A DNA stretch of 64,000 bases from Antarcticimicrobium sp040365005 (GTDB lineage Bacteria > Pseudomonadota > Alphaproteobacteria > Rhodobacterales > Rhodobacteraceae): the NCBI RefSeq assembly GCF_040365005.1, contig NZ_BAABWV010000003.1, forward strand, positions 1 through 64,000, written 5' to 3'. Numbering within the stretch: position 1 is the stretch's first letter; each line of letters opens with the position of its first letter. Shown here one piece after another: positions 51,021 to 60,209 of the stretch. The translations under genes were made by a program, and so were the position numbers. The notes under the pieces are model-generated. The model worked only from the letters and a program-made list of their open reading frames with translations, had not been told where the DNA came from and made no database searches.

Positions 51021-54000
51021 TCACGCCACCAGCGATTCGGCCTTTTTCAGATCGACCGAGACAAGCTGGCTGACCCCCTGTTCCTGCATGGTGACGCCAA
51101 ACAGGCGGTCCATCCGGCTCATCGTCACGGCGTGGTGGGTAATGATCAGGAACCGCGTGTCGGTCTGGCGGCACATCTCGTCGAGCAGATCGCAGAACCG
51201 GGTCACGTTGGCGTCGTCTAGCGGTGCGTCGACCTCGTCGAGCACACAGATCGGCGCCGGGTTGGCGAGAAACACCGCAAAGATCAGCGCCAGCGCGGTC
51301 AGCGTCTGTTCGCCCCCCGAGAGCAGCGACAGCGTCGAGAGCTTCTTGCCCGGCGGCTGACACATGATCTCGAGGCCGGCCTCGAGGGGATCCTCGCTTT
51401 CGACCATGACGAGGTTGGCCTCGCCGCCGCCAAAGAGATGCCGGAACAGCATGGCAAAGTTGCTGTTGACCTGTTCAAAGGCGGTGAGCAGCCGTTCGCG
51501 GCCCTCTCGGTTGAGGCCGGCGATACCGCTGCGCAGGGTCTTGATCGCCTCTTCCAGGTCGGTCTTTTCGTGCGACAGGGTGTCGAATTCCTCCTGCACC
51601 TCGCGGGCGTCCTCCTCGGCGCGCAGGTTGACCGCGCCGAGCGCGTCGCGCTGGCGCTTGTAGCGGTTGACGTCGGCCTCGAGCACGTCGGCACGGGGCA
51701 TGTCGCCCGGCGCCACGTCAAGCTGGTTGAGCAACTGGTTCGGGGTGAGCTGCATGTCCTCGGCGATGCGCTCGGCGGCGGCCTGCACGGTTTCGCGGGC
51801 GGCCTCCATCCGGGCCTCGGCGGCGGCACGCCCTTCGCGCGCGTCGGAGGCGTGGCGTTCGGCGTCACGCTCGGCCTGGATCGCGGCGCGCTGCACCGCC
51901 TCGCCGGTGGCCAGCGCGTCGGCGGCGCTGGCGCGGCGCGTTTCGGCCTCGGCGCTGGCCTCTGACAGGTCCTCGCGCTTTTCGGCGATCTGTTCGGGCA
52001 CCGCGCGGGCGGCCTCCAACTCCTCTTCCGATCCCGTCTTGCGTTCGATCAGTTCGGCGATGCGGCGTTCGGCGGTATCGAGCCGGTGTTTCCAGCCGCT
52101 GATCTCCTTGGTGACCTCCTGCTGGCGCCTGGTGCGCGCCTCGCCCTCGCGGCGCAGCTCGTCATGGGCGGAGCGGCGGGTGAGCATGGTGATGCGCGAC
52201 GCCTCGACGCTCTGGCGGATCGCCTCGACCTGCGCCCGGGCGGTGTCCAGATCGCCCAGTTCGGCCAGCCCGGCCTCGGCCTCGCGCAGCTGGGCGCGGG
52301 CGGCCATCGCGTCTTCCTTGTGGCGGGTGACGGCAAGACCGAGATTCTCCAGCCGGCCAGCGGCGAGGTTGCGTTCGGATTCGGCGCGGCTGAGGGCGCG
52401 GGCGGCATCCGCGACCCGCTGATCGGCGGCGCGGCGGGCGGCGCGGGCGGCCTTGTCGGCCTCGGTCACCTCGGCCAGCTTGCGGTTCAGGCTCTCATGC
52501 GCGGCGCGGGCGCCCTCGGCGCGGGCGTTGACCTGTTCCAGCTCCTGCTTGAGCGCCTCGAGGCGGTTCAGCTGTTCCAGCCGCAGGGCGGCGGCGCTGG
52601 GGGCATCCTCGGCCCAGGCGCGGTAGCCGTCCCAGCGCCACAGGTCGCCCTCGAGCGTGACCAGCCGCTGCCCCGGTTTCAGCAGAAGTTGCAGGCGCGG
52701 ACCGTCCTCGGCCTCGATTACCCCGATCTGGCCGATGCGGCGGGCAAGCACCTCGGGGACGGTGACATAGTTGGCCAGCCCGGTGACCCCCTCGGGCAGG
52801 GTTTGCGCGGCGCTGTAGCCGGGCAGCTGCGCCCAGCCCGACGGGCCGTCCTCCTCGACCACGGGGGCGCGCAAATCGTCGGCGAGCGCGGCACCGAGCG
52901 CCTTTTCATAGCCCGGCGTCACCCGCAGCAGGTCGAGCACCTGGCCACCCTCGGCGGTGTCGCGTGCCACCAGCTTGGCCAGGGCCTGGGTCTCGGCGCG
53001 CAGCGCGCCGGCCTCGCCCTCGGCCTCGGAGCGTTGCGCGCGGGCCTCGGCCTCGCGCGCCTGGATGTCGGTGCGCATCTCGTCGGCGGCGGTCAGTGCC
53101 TCTTCGGCTGCTTCGGCGGCCTCCTGTGCTTCTTCCGCCGCCTCTTGTGCGGCCTCGAAGGCCGCGTCGGCGCCCTCCACCGCCTCTTGCGCCTGGGCGA
53201 CCGCCTGGCGGGCCTTCTCCTCTTCGGCCTCGGAGCGGTCCAGGGTCTTGCGGCTGTCGCCCAAAAGGCGCTGCGCCGACTGGTGGCGCGCGGCCAGGCG
53301 GGCGACATCCTCGGTCACCTGGCTGAGGTGTTCCTCGCGGTCCTGCAGCACCGAGGCGGCCTCATGGGACAGTTCGGCGGCCTCGGACAACCGCTCGTCC
53401 TGCCCTTCGCTGGCCTTGGCGAGTTCGCGGGCCTCCCACTCCAGCCGCTCGATGGTCTCGCCGGCGTCGCGGTTGAGGCCTGTCTCGCGCTCGATGTCGC
53501 GGCCAAGCTGGTCGATGCGGGCGGTCAGGGTCTCGATGGTCTTGCGCGCGCGGGCCTCCTCGTCGTTGAGCGCGTCGCGCTCGACCTGGAGCCGTTGAAG
53601 CATCGCCGCCGCGATCGCCTCTTCCTCGCGCAGGGGGGGCATCGCCTCATCTGCCTCGGCGCGGGCGCGGGCAGCCTGTTGCGCCTCGGTCTCGGCGCGG
53701 GCGGCCTCGGTCGTGCGCTCGCGCAGCACGGTTTCGGCCGCGGCGCGGGCCTCGTCAGCCTCGCGCCAGCGCCGATAGAGCAGCATCCCCTCGGACAGGC
53801 GCAATTGTTCCCCGATCTCACGATAGCGAGCGGCCTGCCGGGCCTGTCGCGCCAGTTGCTGAAGCTGGACCGAGAGCTGTTCCAACACGTCGTCGACGCG
53901 GGTCAGGTTGGTCTCGGTCGCGCGCAGCTTCAGCTCGGCCTCGTGCCGGCGCTGGTACAGGCCGGAGATGCCCGCCGCCTCCTCCAGGATGCGGCGGCGC

Positions 54001-54476
54001 GCCTTGGGCTTGGCGTTGATCAATTCCGAGATCTGGCCCTGGCGGACGAGCGACGGCGAATGCGCCCCGGTGGAAGCGTCGGCGAACAGCATCTGCACGT
54101 CGCGCGCACGCACGTCCTTGCCGTTGGCCTTGTAGGCGCTGCCGACGTCGCGGGTGATGCGGCGGATGATGTCCAGCGTGTCGGTATCGTTGAACCCCGC
54201 CGGCGCCAGCCGGTCGGAGTTGTCGATCTGCAGGGTGACCTCGGCAAAGTTGCGCGCCGGCCGGCTGCCGGAGCCGGCAAAGATCACGTCCTCCATGCCC
54301 GATCCGCGCATCGCCTTGGCGCGGGTTTCCCCCATCACCCAGCGCAGCGCTTCGAGCAGGTTCGACTTGCCGCAGCCATTGGGCCCGACCACGCCGGTCA
54401 GCCCGTCGGCGATCACCAGATCGGTCGGGTCGACGAAGCTTTTGAAGCCGGTCAGTCTGAGCTTGGAGAAGCGCAA
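51021..54476 (-). CDS. smc: Chromosome segregation protein SMC
   Basis: SMC (1151 residues) organises and segregates chromosomes as a dimer with ScpA and ScpB. The N-terminal ATPase half has KSFVDPTDLVIADGLTGVVGPNGCGKSNLLEALRWVMGE-type sequence (Walker A GPNGCGKSN). Long Ala/Glu-rich coiled coils flank a hinge (about 520-660, including LEGDLWRWDGYRAW). The C-terminal half has the signature LSGGEQTLTALALIF and Walker B ICVLDEVDAPLDD. The composition of the coils explains the long open antisense frames. A short lipoprotein gene precedes it by 97 bases. Confidence 0.95.
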   Translation of the reverse strand: MRFSKLRLTGFKSFVDPTDLVIADGLTGVVGPNGCGKSNLLEALRWVMGETRAKAMRGSGMEDVIFAGSGSRPARNFAEVTLQIDNSDRLAPAGFNDTDTLDIIRRITRDVGSAYKANGKDVRARDVQMLFADASTGAHSPSLVRQGQISELINAKPKARRRILEEAAGISGLYQRRHEAELKLRATETNLTRVDDVLEQLSVQLQQLARQARQAARYREIGEQLRLSEGMLLYRRWREADEARAAAETVLRERTTEAARAETEAQQAARARAEADEAMPPLREEEAIAAAMLQRLQVERDALNDEEARARKTIETLTARIDQLGRDIERETGLNRDAGETIERLEWEARELAKASEGQDERLSEAAELSHEAASVLQDREEHLSQVTEDVARLAARHQSAQRLLGDSRKTLDRSEAEEEKARQAVAQAQEAVEGADAAFEAAQEAAEEAQEAAEAAEEALTAADEMRTDIQAREAEARAQRSEAEGEAGALRAETQALAKLVARDTAEGGQVLDLLRVTPGYEKALGAALADDLRAPVVEEDGPSGWAQLPGYSAAQTLPEGVTGLANYVTVPEVLARRIGQIGVIEAEDGPRLQLLLKPGQRLVTLEGDLWRWDGYRAWAEDAPSAAALRLEQLNRLEALKQELEQVNARAEGARAAHESLNRKLAEVTEADKAARAARRAADQRVADAARALSRAESERNLAAGRLENLGLAVTRHKEDAMAARAQLREAEAGLAELGDLDTARAQVEAIRQSVEASRITMLTRRSAHDELRREGEARTRRQQEVTKEISGWKHRLDTAERRIAELIERKTGSEEELEAARAVPEQIAEKREDLSEASAEAETRRASAADALATGEAVQRAAIQAERDAERHASDAREGRAAAEARMEAARETVQAAAERIAEDMQLTPNQLLNQLDVAPGDMPRADVLEADVNRYKRQRDALGAVNLRAEEDAREVQEEFDTLSHEKTDLEEAIKTLRSGIAGLNREGRERLLTAFEQVNSNFAMLFRHLFGGGEANLVMVESEDPLEAGLEIMCQPPGKKLSTLSLLSGGEQTLTALALIFAVFLANPAPICVLDEVDAPLDDANVTRFCDLLDEMCRQTDTRFLIITHHAVTMSRMDRLFGVTMQEQGVSQLVSVDLKKAESLVA

Positions 54477-54573
54477 GGGCGGTCCAGTTTGATTCCTGTT
54501 GAGGGTAAAATGTGGCGCCTAGGGGCGGTCCGAGTCAACGGCGTTACTGCTGTATCTGGCATGCAGGGCGGGG

Positions 54574-55008
54574 TTATCCCCAATATATTGACGATTCTGG
54601 GCGGGGTTTTGCCGGTTCGTCCACCGGCCCCACCCCGGCGCAGCGATACCGCGCGATGCCGGTTCCGCCCCTGTAGATACGGCGGCAGGCCTCCCGCACG
54701 GGCAGAGGGCGCGCGCGCCGTGTCGGGCAGTCCAACCGGCCGAGGATCTGCGCCTGATCGCCCAGGATCCGAGTGACTGAGCACCCCGTCACCAAGGCCA
54801 TCGCGATACCGGCGCGGGCGCGGATCGGGCCGAGGCGCGGGGCATATTGCGGATTGACCCGAACCGCCTCGGCCAAGGTGGCACGGGCGCGGACCTCGAA
54901 AACGCTGCCGTTCACCGCGATGCGGGTGACCGGACTGGCGCGAAAATACCCGCTGGGCGCGTTGCAGCCGATGAGGAGGACAAGGGAAAGCATAGACAGG
55001 AACCGCAT
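54574..55008 (-). CDS. Putative lipoprotein, function unknown
   Basis: The 144-residue product begins MRFLSMLSLVLLIGC, a lipobox with Cys15, so it is likely lipid-anchored in the envelope. The mature part has VTRIAVNGSVFEVRARATLAEAVRVNPQYAPRLGPI and a cysteine-containing C-terminal half (DCPTRRARPLP, RYRCAGV). No family is recognised. It lies before smc on the same strand and is divergent from the FadR-type regulator. Confidence 0.65.
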   Translation of the reverse strand: MRFLSMLSLVLLIGCNAPSGYFRASPVTRIAVNGSVFEVRARATLAEAVRVNPQYAPRLGPIRARAGIAMALVTGCSVTRILGDQAQILGRLDCPTRRARPLPVREACRRIYRGGTGIARYRCAGVGPVDEPAKPRPESSIYWG

Positions 55009-55123
55009 CGGGGCAGTCTGGCGCGGGCTGGTTAACGCAATCTTGCGGCCAATCCGTTTGCGGTCATGTCCCTTGTCGCGTGCCGGCCCCCTCCCGGGCG
55101 CGTCTGCCCGTCGGCGAATGCGG

Positions 55124-55152
55124 TTGAGGCAAACCCGGTGCGGGCCTATAAC
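55124..55152 (+). promoter_or_regulatory. Sigma70-type promoter of the FadR-type regulator
   Basis: TTGAGG at 55124-55129 and TATAAC at 55147-55152 are 17 bases apart and match nine of 12 consensus positions. Transcription would start near 55159, leaving a leader of about 20 bases before the ATG at 55178. Confidence 0.6.
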
Positions 55153-55177
55153 CCGTCTTGGTCAATCGGAAGTCACC

Positions 55178-55963
55178 ATGCCCTTTCAAAAGGTCCAGCC
55201 TGAAAAACTGTCAACCTCGGTCGTCCGCCAGATCGAGAAGCTGATCCTCCGGGGCATCCTGCGCCCGGGCGAGCGGCTCCCGGCCGAGCGCGACCTGGCC
55301 GACCGGCTCGGGGTGTCGCGCCCGTCGCTGCGCGAGGCGGTGGCCGAGTTGCAGCAGGACGGGCTGCTGACCACGCGGGCCGGCTCCGGCATCTACGTGG
55401 CCGACGTGCTTGGCTCGGCCTTTTCGCCGGCGCTGATCCGGCTGTTCGGTGCCCATGACGAGGCGGTGTTCGATTACCTCTCGTTTCGGCGCGACATGGA
55501 GGGGCTGGCCGCCGAGCGCGCGGCGCGGCTGGGATCGGATAGCGACCTGAAGGTGATCCAAGCGATTTTCGCACGGATGGAGGCGGCGCAGAACCGGCCC
55601 AACAACGTCGAAGAAGAGGCGCGGCTGGACGCGCAGTTCCACTCGGCCATCATCGACGCCAGCCACAACGTGGTGATGCTGCACATGATGCGGTCGATGT
55701 ACGACCTGCTGCGGCAGGGGGTGTTCTATAATCGGCAGGTGATGTTCAAGCAGCGTACCTCGCGCGCGGCGTTGCTGGACCAGCACCGGGCGATCAACAC
55801 CGCCTTGCAGGCCCGCGACCCGGCCGGTGCCCGCGCGGCGGTCGAGGCGCACCTGGACTATGTCCAGGGTGCGCTAGAGGACCAGAGGCGCGCCGAACGC
55901 AACGAGGCGATCGCCCGGCAACGGCTGTCCCGGGAAACCGGGCGCGACAGGAGTCGCGGCTGA
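55178..55963 (+). CDS. FadR-subfamily GntR transcriptional regulator
   Basis: The 261-residue protein has a winged-helix N-terminus (VVRQIEKLILRGILRPGERLPAERDLADRLGVSRPSLREAVAEL) and an FCD ligand-binding C-terminal domain with DAQFHSAIIDASHN and DQHRAINTALQARDPAGARAAVEAHL. FCD histidines suggest metal and a carboxylate ligand, as in lactate, pyruvate or glycolate sensors. The ligand and target genes are not visible; no metabolic gene lies next to it. It is followed by a strong terminator shared with the atp operon. Confidence 0.88.
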   Translation: MPFQKVQPEKLSTSVVRQIEKLILRGILRPGERLPAERDLADRLGVSRPSLREAVAELQQDGLLTTRAGSGIYVADVLGSAFSPALIRLFGAHDEAVFDYLSFRRDMEGLAAERAARLGSDSDLKVIQAIFARMEAAQNRPNNVEEEARLDAQFHSAIIDASHNVVMLHMMRSMYDLLRQGVFYNRQVMFKQRTSRAALLDQHRAINTALQARDPAGARAAVEAHLDYVQGALEDQRRAERNEAIARQRLSRETGRDRSRG

Positions 55964-55997
55964 TCTCCAAATCGAAAGAGCGCCGGTTCGACAAAAG

Positions 55998-56024
55998 AAA
56001 AACCCGGCCCAAGGGCCGGGTTTT
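55998..56024. terminator. Bidirectional terminator, regulator and atp operon
   Basis: AAAACCCGGCCC pairs with GGGCCGGGTTTT around AA. The A run on the left and T run on the right let it end transcripts from both the FadR-type gene (plus) and atpF (minus). Confidence 0.9.
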
Positions 56025-56052
56025 CATGTCTGCAAGTGCGTGATCCCAAAGG

Positions 56053-56613
56053 TCAGTGCAGCTTGGCCTCCACCTCCGAGATGGCGGCGTCGATCAGCTT
56101 GTTGCCGTCGGCGGCGGTCATCTGCTTGGCAATGACCGAATTCGCGGCGGCCACAGCGATGGTCACGGCCTGATCGCGCACCTCCTTGACGGCGGCGGTC
56201 TGAGCCGAGGCGATCTGGTCCTCGGCGGCGGCCAGGCGGCGGGCGATGGATTTCTCCAGGTCAGCCTTGGCCTGTTCCGCAGCGGTGTCCGCGTCGGCCT
56301 TGGCTTGGGCCACGATCCGTCCGGCTTGCTCCTGCACTTCCTTCTGCTTGCGCTCGTAGGAGGCCAGCAGCGTCTGAGCCTCCTCGCGCAGGGCGCGGGC
56401 CTCGTCCAGTTCGGACTTGATCCCGGCAGCGCGGGTATCCAGCGCCCCGCCGATCATCCCCGGGACCTTGAAGTAGAACAGGACCCCGACAAAGACGATG
56501 AAGGCGATGAGCACAACAAAGTTGGTGTTGTGCAGCGAGAAGAACGGGCCGGAGGCCGCCAGCGCGGGGCTGGCGAAGCCGAGGCTCAGGATCAGGGCGG
56601 TCAAATTGCGCAT
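56053..56613 (-). CDS. atpF: ATP synthase F0 subunit b
   Basis: The 186-residue subunit has one N-terminal membrane helix (NFVVLIAFIVFVGVLFYFKV) after a cleavable-looking leader, then a long Ala/Glu/Lys-rich helix forming the peripheral stalk. It pairs with the b' subunit encoded just upstream. The MRNLTALILSLGFASPALA leader is usual for this group. It is the last gene of the F0 operon; F1 genes are elsewhere, as usual in Rhodobacterales. Confidence 0.95.
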   Translation of the reverse strand: MRNLTALILSLGFASPALAASGPFFSLHNTNFVVLIAFIVFVGVLFYFKVPGMIGGALDTRAAGIKSELDEARALREEAQTLLASYERKQKEVQEQAGRIVAQAKADADTAAEQAKADLEKSIARRLAAAEDQIASAQTAAVKEVRDQAVTIAVAAANSVIAKQMTAADGNKLIDAAISEVEAKLH

Positions 56614-56618
56614 CTGTC

Positions 56619-57176
56619 TTACCCTTTCATCCGGTCGGCGACGGCGCCGGAAACGGCGGCCTCGTCCGCTTTGAAGCCCATCGCCGAAACGATCTCGGCG
56701 GCGGTGTCCTTGGCCACGACCTCGATGCTCTCCAGCGCGCCGGCACGGATCTCGGCGATGGCCTTTTCCGACTCGGCGGCCTTGGCGGCAATCTCGGCGT
56801 CGGCCTTGGCGATGGCGTCGTCCAGGCCGGCCTGGATCTCGGCACGCGCCTCGGCGGAGATGCGTTGTGCTTCGGTCCGGGCCTCGGCAAGCGCCTTGTT
56901 ATAGGCGTCCTCGGCCTCGGCGGCCTTTTGTTTCAGATCTTCGGCCGCGGCCAGATCGTTGGTGATGGTCCCGGCGCGTTCGGCCAGAATGCCGCCGATG
57001 CGCGGCAGCGCGACCCGCGACAGGACGAGGTAGATCACGACAAGCGTGACAACCAGCCAGAAAATCTGGTTCGGAAAGGTCGAGAAATCCAGCTGCGGCA
57101 TGCCCGCGCCGCCATCGGCGGCGCCATGCGCCATCTCTGCCGCGGCGTGACCTGCGTCTTGTGTCTCTGTTGCCAT
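56619..57176 (-). CDS. atpG: ATP synthase F0 subunit b'
   Basis: The 185-residue b' subunit has an acidic, Ala-rich N-terminus, a membrane helix (IFWLVVTLVVIYLVLSRVAL), the LPRIGGILAERAGTI junction and a long helical stalk. Alphaproteobacteria and chloroplasts use b plus b' instead of two b copies. It is five bases before atpF and 90 bases after atpE. Confidence 0.95.
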   Translation of the reverse strand: MATETQDAGHAAAEMAHGAADGGAGMPQLDFSTFPNQIFWLVVTLVVIYLVLSRVALPRIGGILAERAGTITNDLAAAEDLKQKAAEAEDAYNKALAEARTEAQRISAEARAEIQAGLDDAIAKADAEIAAKAAESEKAIAEIRAGALESIEVVAKDTAAEIVSAMGFKADEAAVSGAVADRMKG

Positions 57177-57266
57177 GTCGTTCTCCTTGGGAACTTAGCC
57201 TACATCGGGCAGCGCCGGGTCATCCCCGCGCCGCCCGACCGTAAGGATCAGGTGTTCCGAAGGCGC

Positions 57267-57491
57267 TTAGACGGCGAACATCAGCAGAAGGGCGACCAGG
57301 AACGAGAAGATGCCCAGTGCTTCTGCAAACGCGATACCGATGAACAGGGTCGCGGTCTGACCGGCGGCGGCCGACGGGTTGCGCAGAGCGCCCGACAGGA
57401 AGTTGCCGGCAACATTGCCAACCCCGATTGCGGCTGCGCCGGAACCGATTGCTGCGAGGCCTGCGCCGATGTGTGCGAGATCGCCTTCCAT
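57267..57491 (-). CDS. atpE: ATP synthase F0 subunit c
   Basis: The 74-residue proteolipid makes the rotating c-ring. Two hydrophobic helices surround a polar loop (LRNPSA), and the proton-binding glutamate lies in IAFAEALGIFSF. The start MEGDLAHIGAGLAAIGSGAAAIG is typical. It lies 52 bases after atpB. A high copy number relative to neighbours is normally met by strong translation, and an AAGGAG is present just upstream. Confidence 0.96.
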   Translation of the reverse strand: MEGDLAHIGAGLAAIGSGAAAIGVGNVAGNFLSGALRNPSAAAGQTATLFIGIAFAEALGIFSFLVALLLMFAV

Positions 57492-57543
57492 GATGATATC
57501 TCCTTACGATTGGAAGTTTTGATATGTAGGTGAGGGTCGGACC

Positions 57544-58314
57544 TTAGTGCGACGGATGCAGCGCATCCTTGAGGTACACGCAGGTCAGAATGGTAAAGAC
57601 ATAGGCCTGGATGAAGGCCACCAGGACCTCCAGACCGTACATGGCAGTGATCGCCAGAACCGAGACCGGGCTGACGACGGTCAGCGCGGCAAAGCCCGCG
57701 AACACCTTGATCACGGCGTGTCCCGCCATCAGGTTGCCGGCCAGACGAATGGAGTGGCTGACGGGGCGCACGAAGTACGAGATCAATTCGATGATCGCCA
57801 GGATCGGGCGCAGCGGCAGCGGCGCGCTCGAGACCCAGAACAGGCCGAGGAAACCGGCGCCGTTCTTGACGAAGCCAAGGATGGTCACGCTCAGGAACAC
57901 CAGCAGGGCCAGCACCACGGTGACGGCGAAATGCGAGGTGGTGGAGAACGACAGCGGCAGCAGGCCGAGGAAGTTGGCGGAGACGATGAACATGAACAGC
58001 GTCATCACGTAGGGGAAGAACTTGACCCCCTCCTTGCCGCAGATATCCACGACCATCTTGTGAATGAAGCCATAGGCCATCTCGGCCACCGACTGCATCC
58101 GCGTCGGCACCACGGCGCGGCGCGACGAGCCCATGACCAGCAGGACGATGATCGCAACGACCGAAAGCCCCATCCACAGCGCCGCGTTGGTCGGCGTGTA
58201 CCAAGCCAGCGTGTCACCCCCGAACAGCGGCTTCACGATGAACTGATCCATCGGGTGGAATACCAGGCCGCCGCTTTCGGCGGCGTGTTCTGCACCATGC
58301 GCTTCGGTTGCCAC
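57544..58314 (-). CDS. atpB: ATP synthase F0 subunit a
   Basis: The 256-residue subunit provides the proton half-channels. The essential arginine lies in HSIRLAGNLMAGH, followed by VLVAFIQAYVFTILTCVYL near the end. Six or so membrane helices are seen, with PLSFSTTSHFAVTV in the middle. The GTG start is two bases from the atpI stop, so the genes are coupled. Confidence 0.96.
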   Translation of the reverse strand: MATEAHGAEHAAESGGLVFHPMDQFIVKPLFGGDTLAWYTPTNAALWMGLSVVAIIVLLVMGSSRRAVVPTRMQSVAEMAYGFIHKMVVDICGKEGVKFFPYVMTLFMFIVSANFLGLLPLSFSTTSHFAVTVVLALLVFLSVTILGFVKNGAGFLGLFWVSSAPLPLRPILAIIELISYFVRPVSHSIRLAGNLMAGHAVIKVFAGFAALTVVSPVSVLAITAMYGLEVLVAFIQAYVFTILTCVYLKDALHPSH

Positions 58315-58316
58315 GT

Positions 58317-58649
58317 TCAGTCCCTCTCGTCGTCTCGCTCGGCCTCATCGGCCAATTTCTGCTCCTGGATCTCCTGCGCGCTGCGAAGCATCGTCTTCAC
58401 CCCCGCGGCAAGGCCCAGCAATGTAAACAGCACCAGGAAGATCGGGATCGTCCCGAACAGGCTGTCCAGCCCGTATCCGATGCCAAAGCCGATCCCGAGA
58501 CCGGCAACAAGTTCGACCACCATCCGCCAGGCATGCTGTGCCTGTGAATAATGCTCATCCGCACGGGGCTTGGGCGCCTGCGCCTCTTTCGCCGCCGCGA
58601 TCCGCGCCTCCAGCTGCGCCAGGCGCTGCTTTTGGTCGTCATCACTCAC
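58317..58649 (-). CDS. atpI: ATP synthase protein I
   Basis: AtpI (110 residues) has a charged, Ala/Glu-rich N-terminus, AWRMVVELVAGLGIGFGIGYGLD and IPIFLVLFTLLGLAAGVKTML, two glycine-rich membrane helices of the AtpI/Mg2+-associated family. It helps c-ring assembly in other bacteria. The start is GTG (VSDDDQKQ). It heads the minus-strand atpI-B-E-F'-F operon. Confidence 0.92.
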   Translation of the reverse strand: MSDDDQKQRLAQLEARIAAAKEAQAPKPRADEHYSQAQHAWRMVVELVAGLGIGFGIGYGLDSLFGTIPIFLVLFTLLGLAAGVKTMLRSAQEIQEQKLADEAERDDERD

Positions 58650-58679
58650 CGGCGTCTACCCCACGCTTTTCCAAGCAAG

Positions 58680-58708
58680 GTGCTAAGCGGGCGGGGGCGC
58701 AGAGTCAA
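58680..58708 (-). promoter_or_regulatory. Possible promoter of the atp F0 operon
   Basis: On the minus strand TTGACT (complement of 58703-58708) is followed after 17 bases by TAGCAC (complement of 58680-58685). The -35 is strong and the -10 weak, in a GC-rich spacer. It lies about 30 bases before the atpI start. Confidence 0.4.
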
Positions 58709-58754
58709 TTCCTAGAATGGCGACGACAGGAAATGCCTAAGGCTTTGTTATAGT

Positions 58755-58777
58755 GAGTATTTTTAAAGAGAAGAAGG
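58755..58777 (+). repeat. 23-bp repeated element, copy 2
   Basis: This matches the element upstream of recO at 22 of 23 positions, with T in place of G at position ten. It lies about 105 bases before the ArsR gene and is in the same orientation relative to it as copy 1 is to recO. Confidence 0.75.
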
Positions 58778-58881
58778 GGCGACGGCGGTGCCGGGCGACG
58801 GCCCCCGGCCCCAGAATGGCGCGAAAGGCATATTCAACCAAACGGTTGACGATCGCCGCGCCCCGGCGCTAGGGGCTGCGC

Positions 58882-59250
58882 ATGACAGATCCTCTCGACA
58901 TGGTATTCGCCGCCCTCGCCGACCCGACCCGGCGGGCGATCCTGTCGATGCTGCTGGAAGATGACATGGCGGTGACGGACGTGGCCGAGCCCTTCGAGAT
59001 GTCGCTGGCGGCGGTGTCCAAGCACCTGGTCATCCTCAGCCGCGCCGGGCTGATCAGCCAGGAACGGCGCGGGCGGGTGAAATGGTGCAAGCTGGAGCCG
59101 GACGCGCTGCGCGCCGCCAGTGTCTGGATGCAGGGGTTCGGCCAGTTCGAGCCGGTCAACCTCGACGCTTTCGAGCGGTTCCTCGAGGCCGAGCTCAGCC
59201 CGCCAGCCGATCATACGCCCGAAAGCGGATCCTCAGATCCGGCCGGCTGA
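58882..59250 (+). CDS. ArsR-family transcriptional regulator
   Basis: The 122-residue protein has a winged helix: FAALADPTRRAILSML, VTDVAEPFEMSLAAVSKHLVILSRAGLI and the wing ERRGRVKWCKLEP. A single cysteine (KWCKL) in the wing does not form a recognised metal site, so it may sense something else. It ends with a variable acidic tail. The gene is a solo plus-strand unit; its target is not visible. Confidence 0.88.
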   Translation: MTDPLDMVFAALADPTRRAILSMLLEDDMAVTDVAEPFEMSLAAVSKHLVILSRAGLISQERRGRVKWCKLEPDALRAASVWMQGFGQFEPVNLDAFERFLEAELSPPADHTPESGSSDPAG

Positions 59251-59294
59251 GGGCGCCCAGCGAGACAGTCAGGCGGATATCCTGTTCGGTCATG

Positions 59295-60209
59295 TCAGGC
59301 GTCCTGTTCCAGCAGCAGGATCAACGCCACCACCGTCATCGCGATGCCCACCAGCACCAGCCCGTTGGGCGCGCCGTGGCCCTGGGCGATTTCCCACAGG
59401 ATCACCCAGGACGGGGTGAGATAGGTGTAGGCCATCACCTTGGCCGAGGGCAGCCGCAGCGTGGCGAATTGCAACAGGACAAAGGTGGCCGCGCTGGCAA
59501 AGATCGCCAGGTAGAACAGCCCGACCCAGACGATCGGCGGCAGCGCCCCCCATTGCGTCGCGCGGATGTCGGTCCAGCCGAACAGGACCAGCACTACGAA
59601 GCCCGCCAGCAACATGCCGAAAGTGAACATCACCGCCGGTTCGCCCCGGTTCAGCCGCCGGACCATGGGCGTATAGGCCGCGTGGGCGATGCAGCCGACG
59701 AAATAGATCACCTCGCCCTTGCCGATGTGAAACGCCTTGGCCGTTTGCCAGTCGCCGTCGAAGATCACCCAGAGCGCACCGCCCGCCCCCACCGCCAACG
59801 CGGCGGCCATGCGGCGAGTGGTGACCTGCCGGAGCAGCCAGTAGCCGAACAGCGCCGAGAGGATCGGGGTCAGCGTAAAGACCGCCGAGGCGCTGACCGC
59901 CCGGGCCGTCTTCAACCCCTCGAACATCAGCACGAAATAGGCGGCGAAGAGCCCGCCGAGAACCAGGTACCGCCAGGGCGCGGCGAAGGCGGCGCGGCTG
60001 ACCTTGCCGGTGGCCGCCGCGATGATGCCGATCACCACCGCCGCGATGGCAAACCGCGCCGCGTTGAGGGCCGCCGGAGCGATCTCGTTCGCGACCTGCG
60101 TGCCGAGCGAGAAGGACCCCGCCACCAGCGCCGAGAAGGCCAGCATCGCCAGGTGCCCCTGCGCCCGCGGGCTGAGCCCGGCGCGGGTCGCGGACCTTGC
60201 ATCGCTCAT
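59295..60209 (-). CDS. EamA-family (DMT) transporter
   Basis: The 304-residue protein has about ten hydrophobic helices in two related halves, each an EamA domain, for example FSLGTQVANEIAPAALNAARFAI and AVSASAVFTLTPILSALFGYWLL, and in the second half SAKVMAYTYLTPSWVILWEI. DMT exporters of this kind move amino acids, nucleosides or similar metabolites. The start (60209) overlaps the LysR stop as ATGA, so the pair is coupled. The substrate is not known. Confidence 0.87.
   Translation of the reverse strand: MSDARSATRAGLSPRAQGHLAMLAFSALVAGSFSLGTQVANEIAPAALNAARFAIAAVVIGIIAAATGKVSRAAFAAPWRYLVLGGLFAAYFVLMFEGLKTARAVSASAVFTLTPILSALFGYWLLRQVTTRRMAAALAVGAGGALWVIFDGDWQTAKAFHIGKGEVIYFVGCIAHAAYTPMVRRLNRGEPAVMFTFGMLLAGFVVLVLFGWTDIRATQWGALPPIVWVGLFYLAIFASAATFVLLQFATLRLPSAKVMAYTYLTPSWVILWEIAQGHGAPNGLVLVGIAMTVVALILLLEQDA

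Noticed and set aside
52086..54776. Very long open frame antisense to smc
   Set aside because: It is a by-product of the GC-rich, Ala/Glu-rich coiled-coil codons of smc; composition is Gly/Leu/Arg-rich with no recognisable domain.
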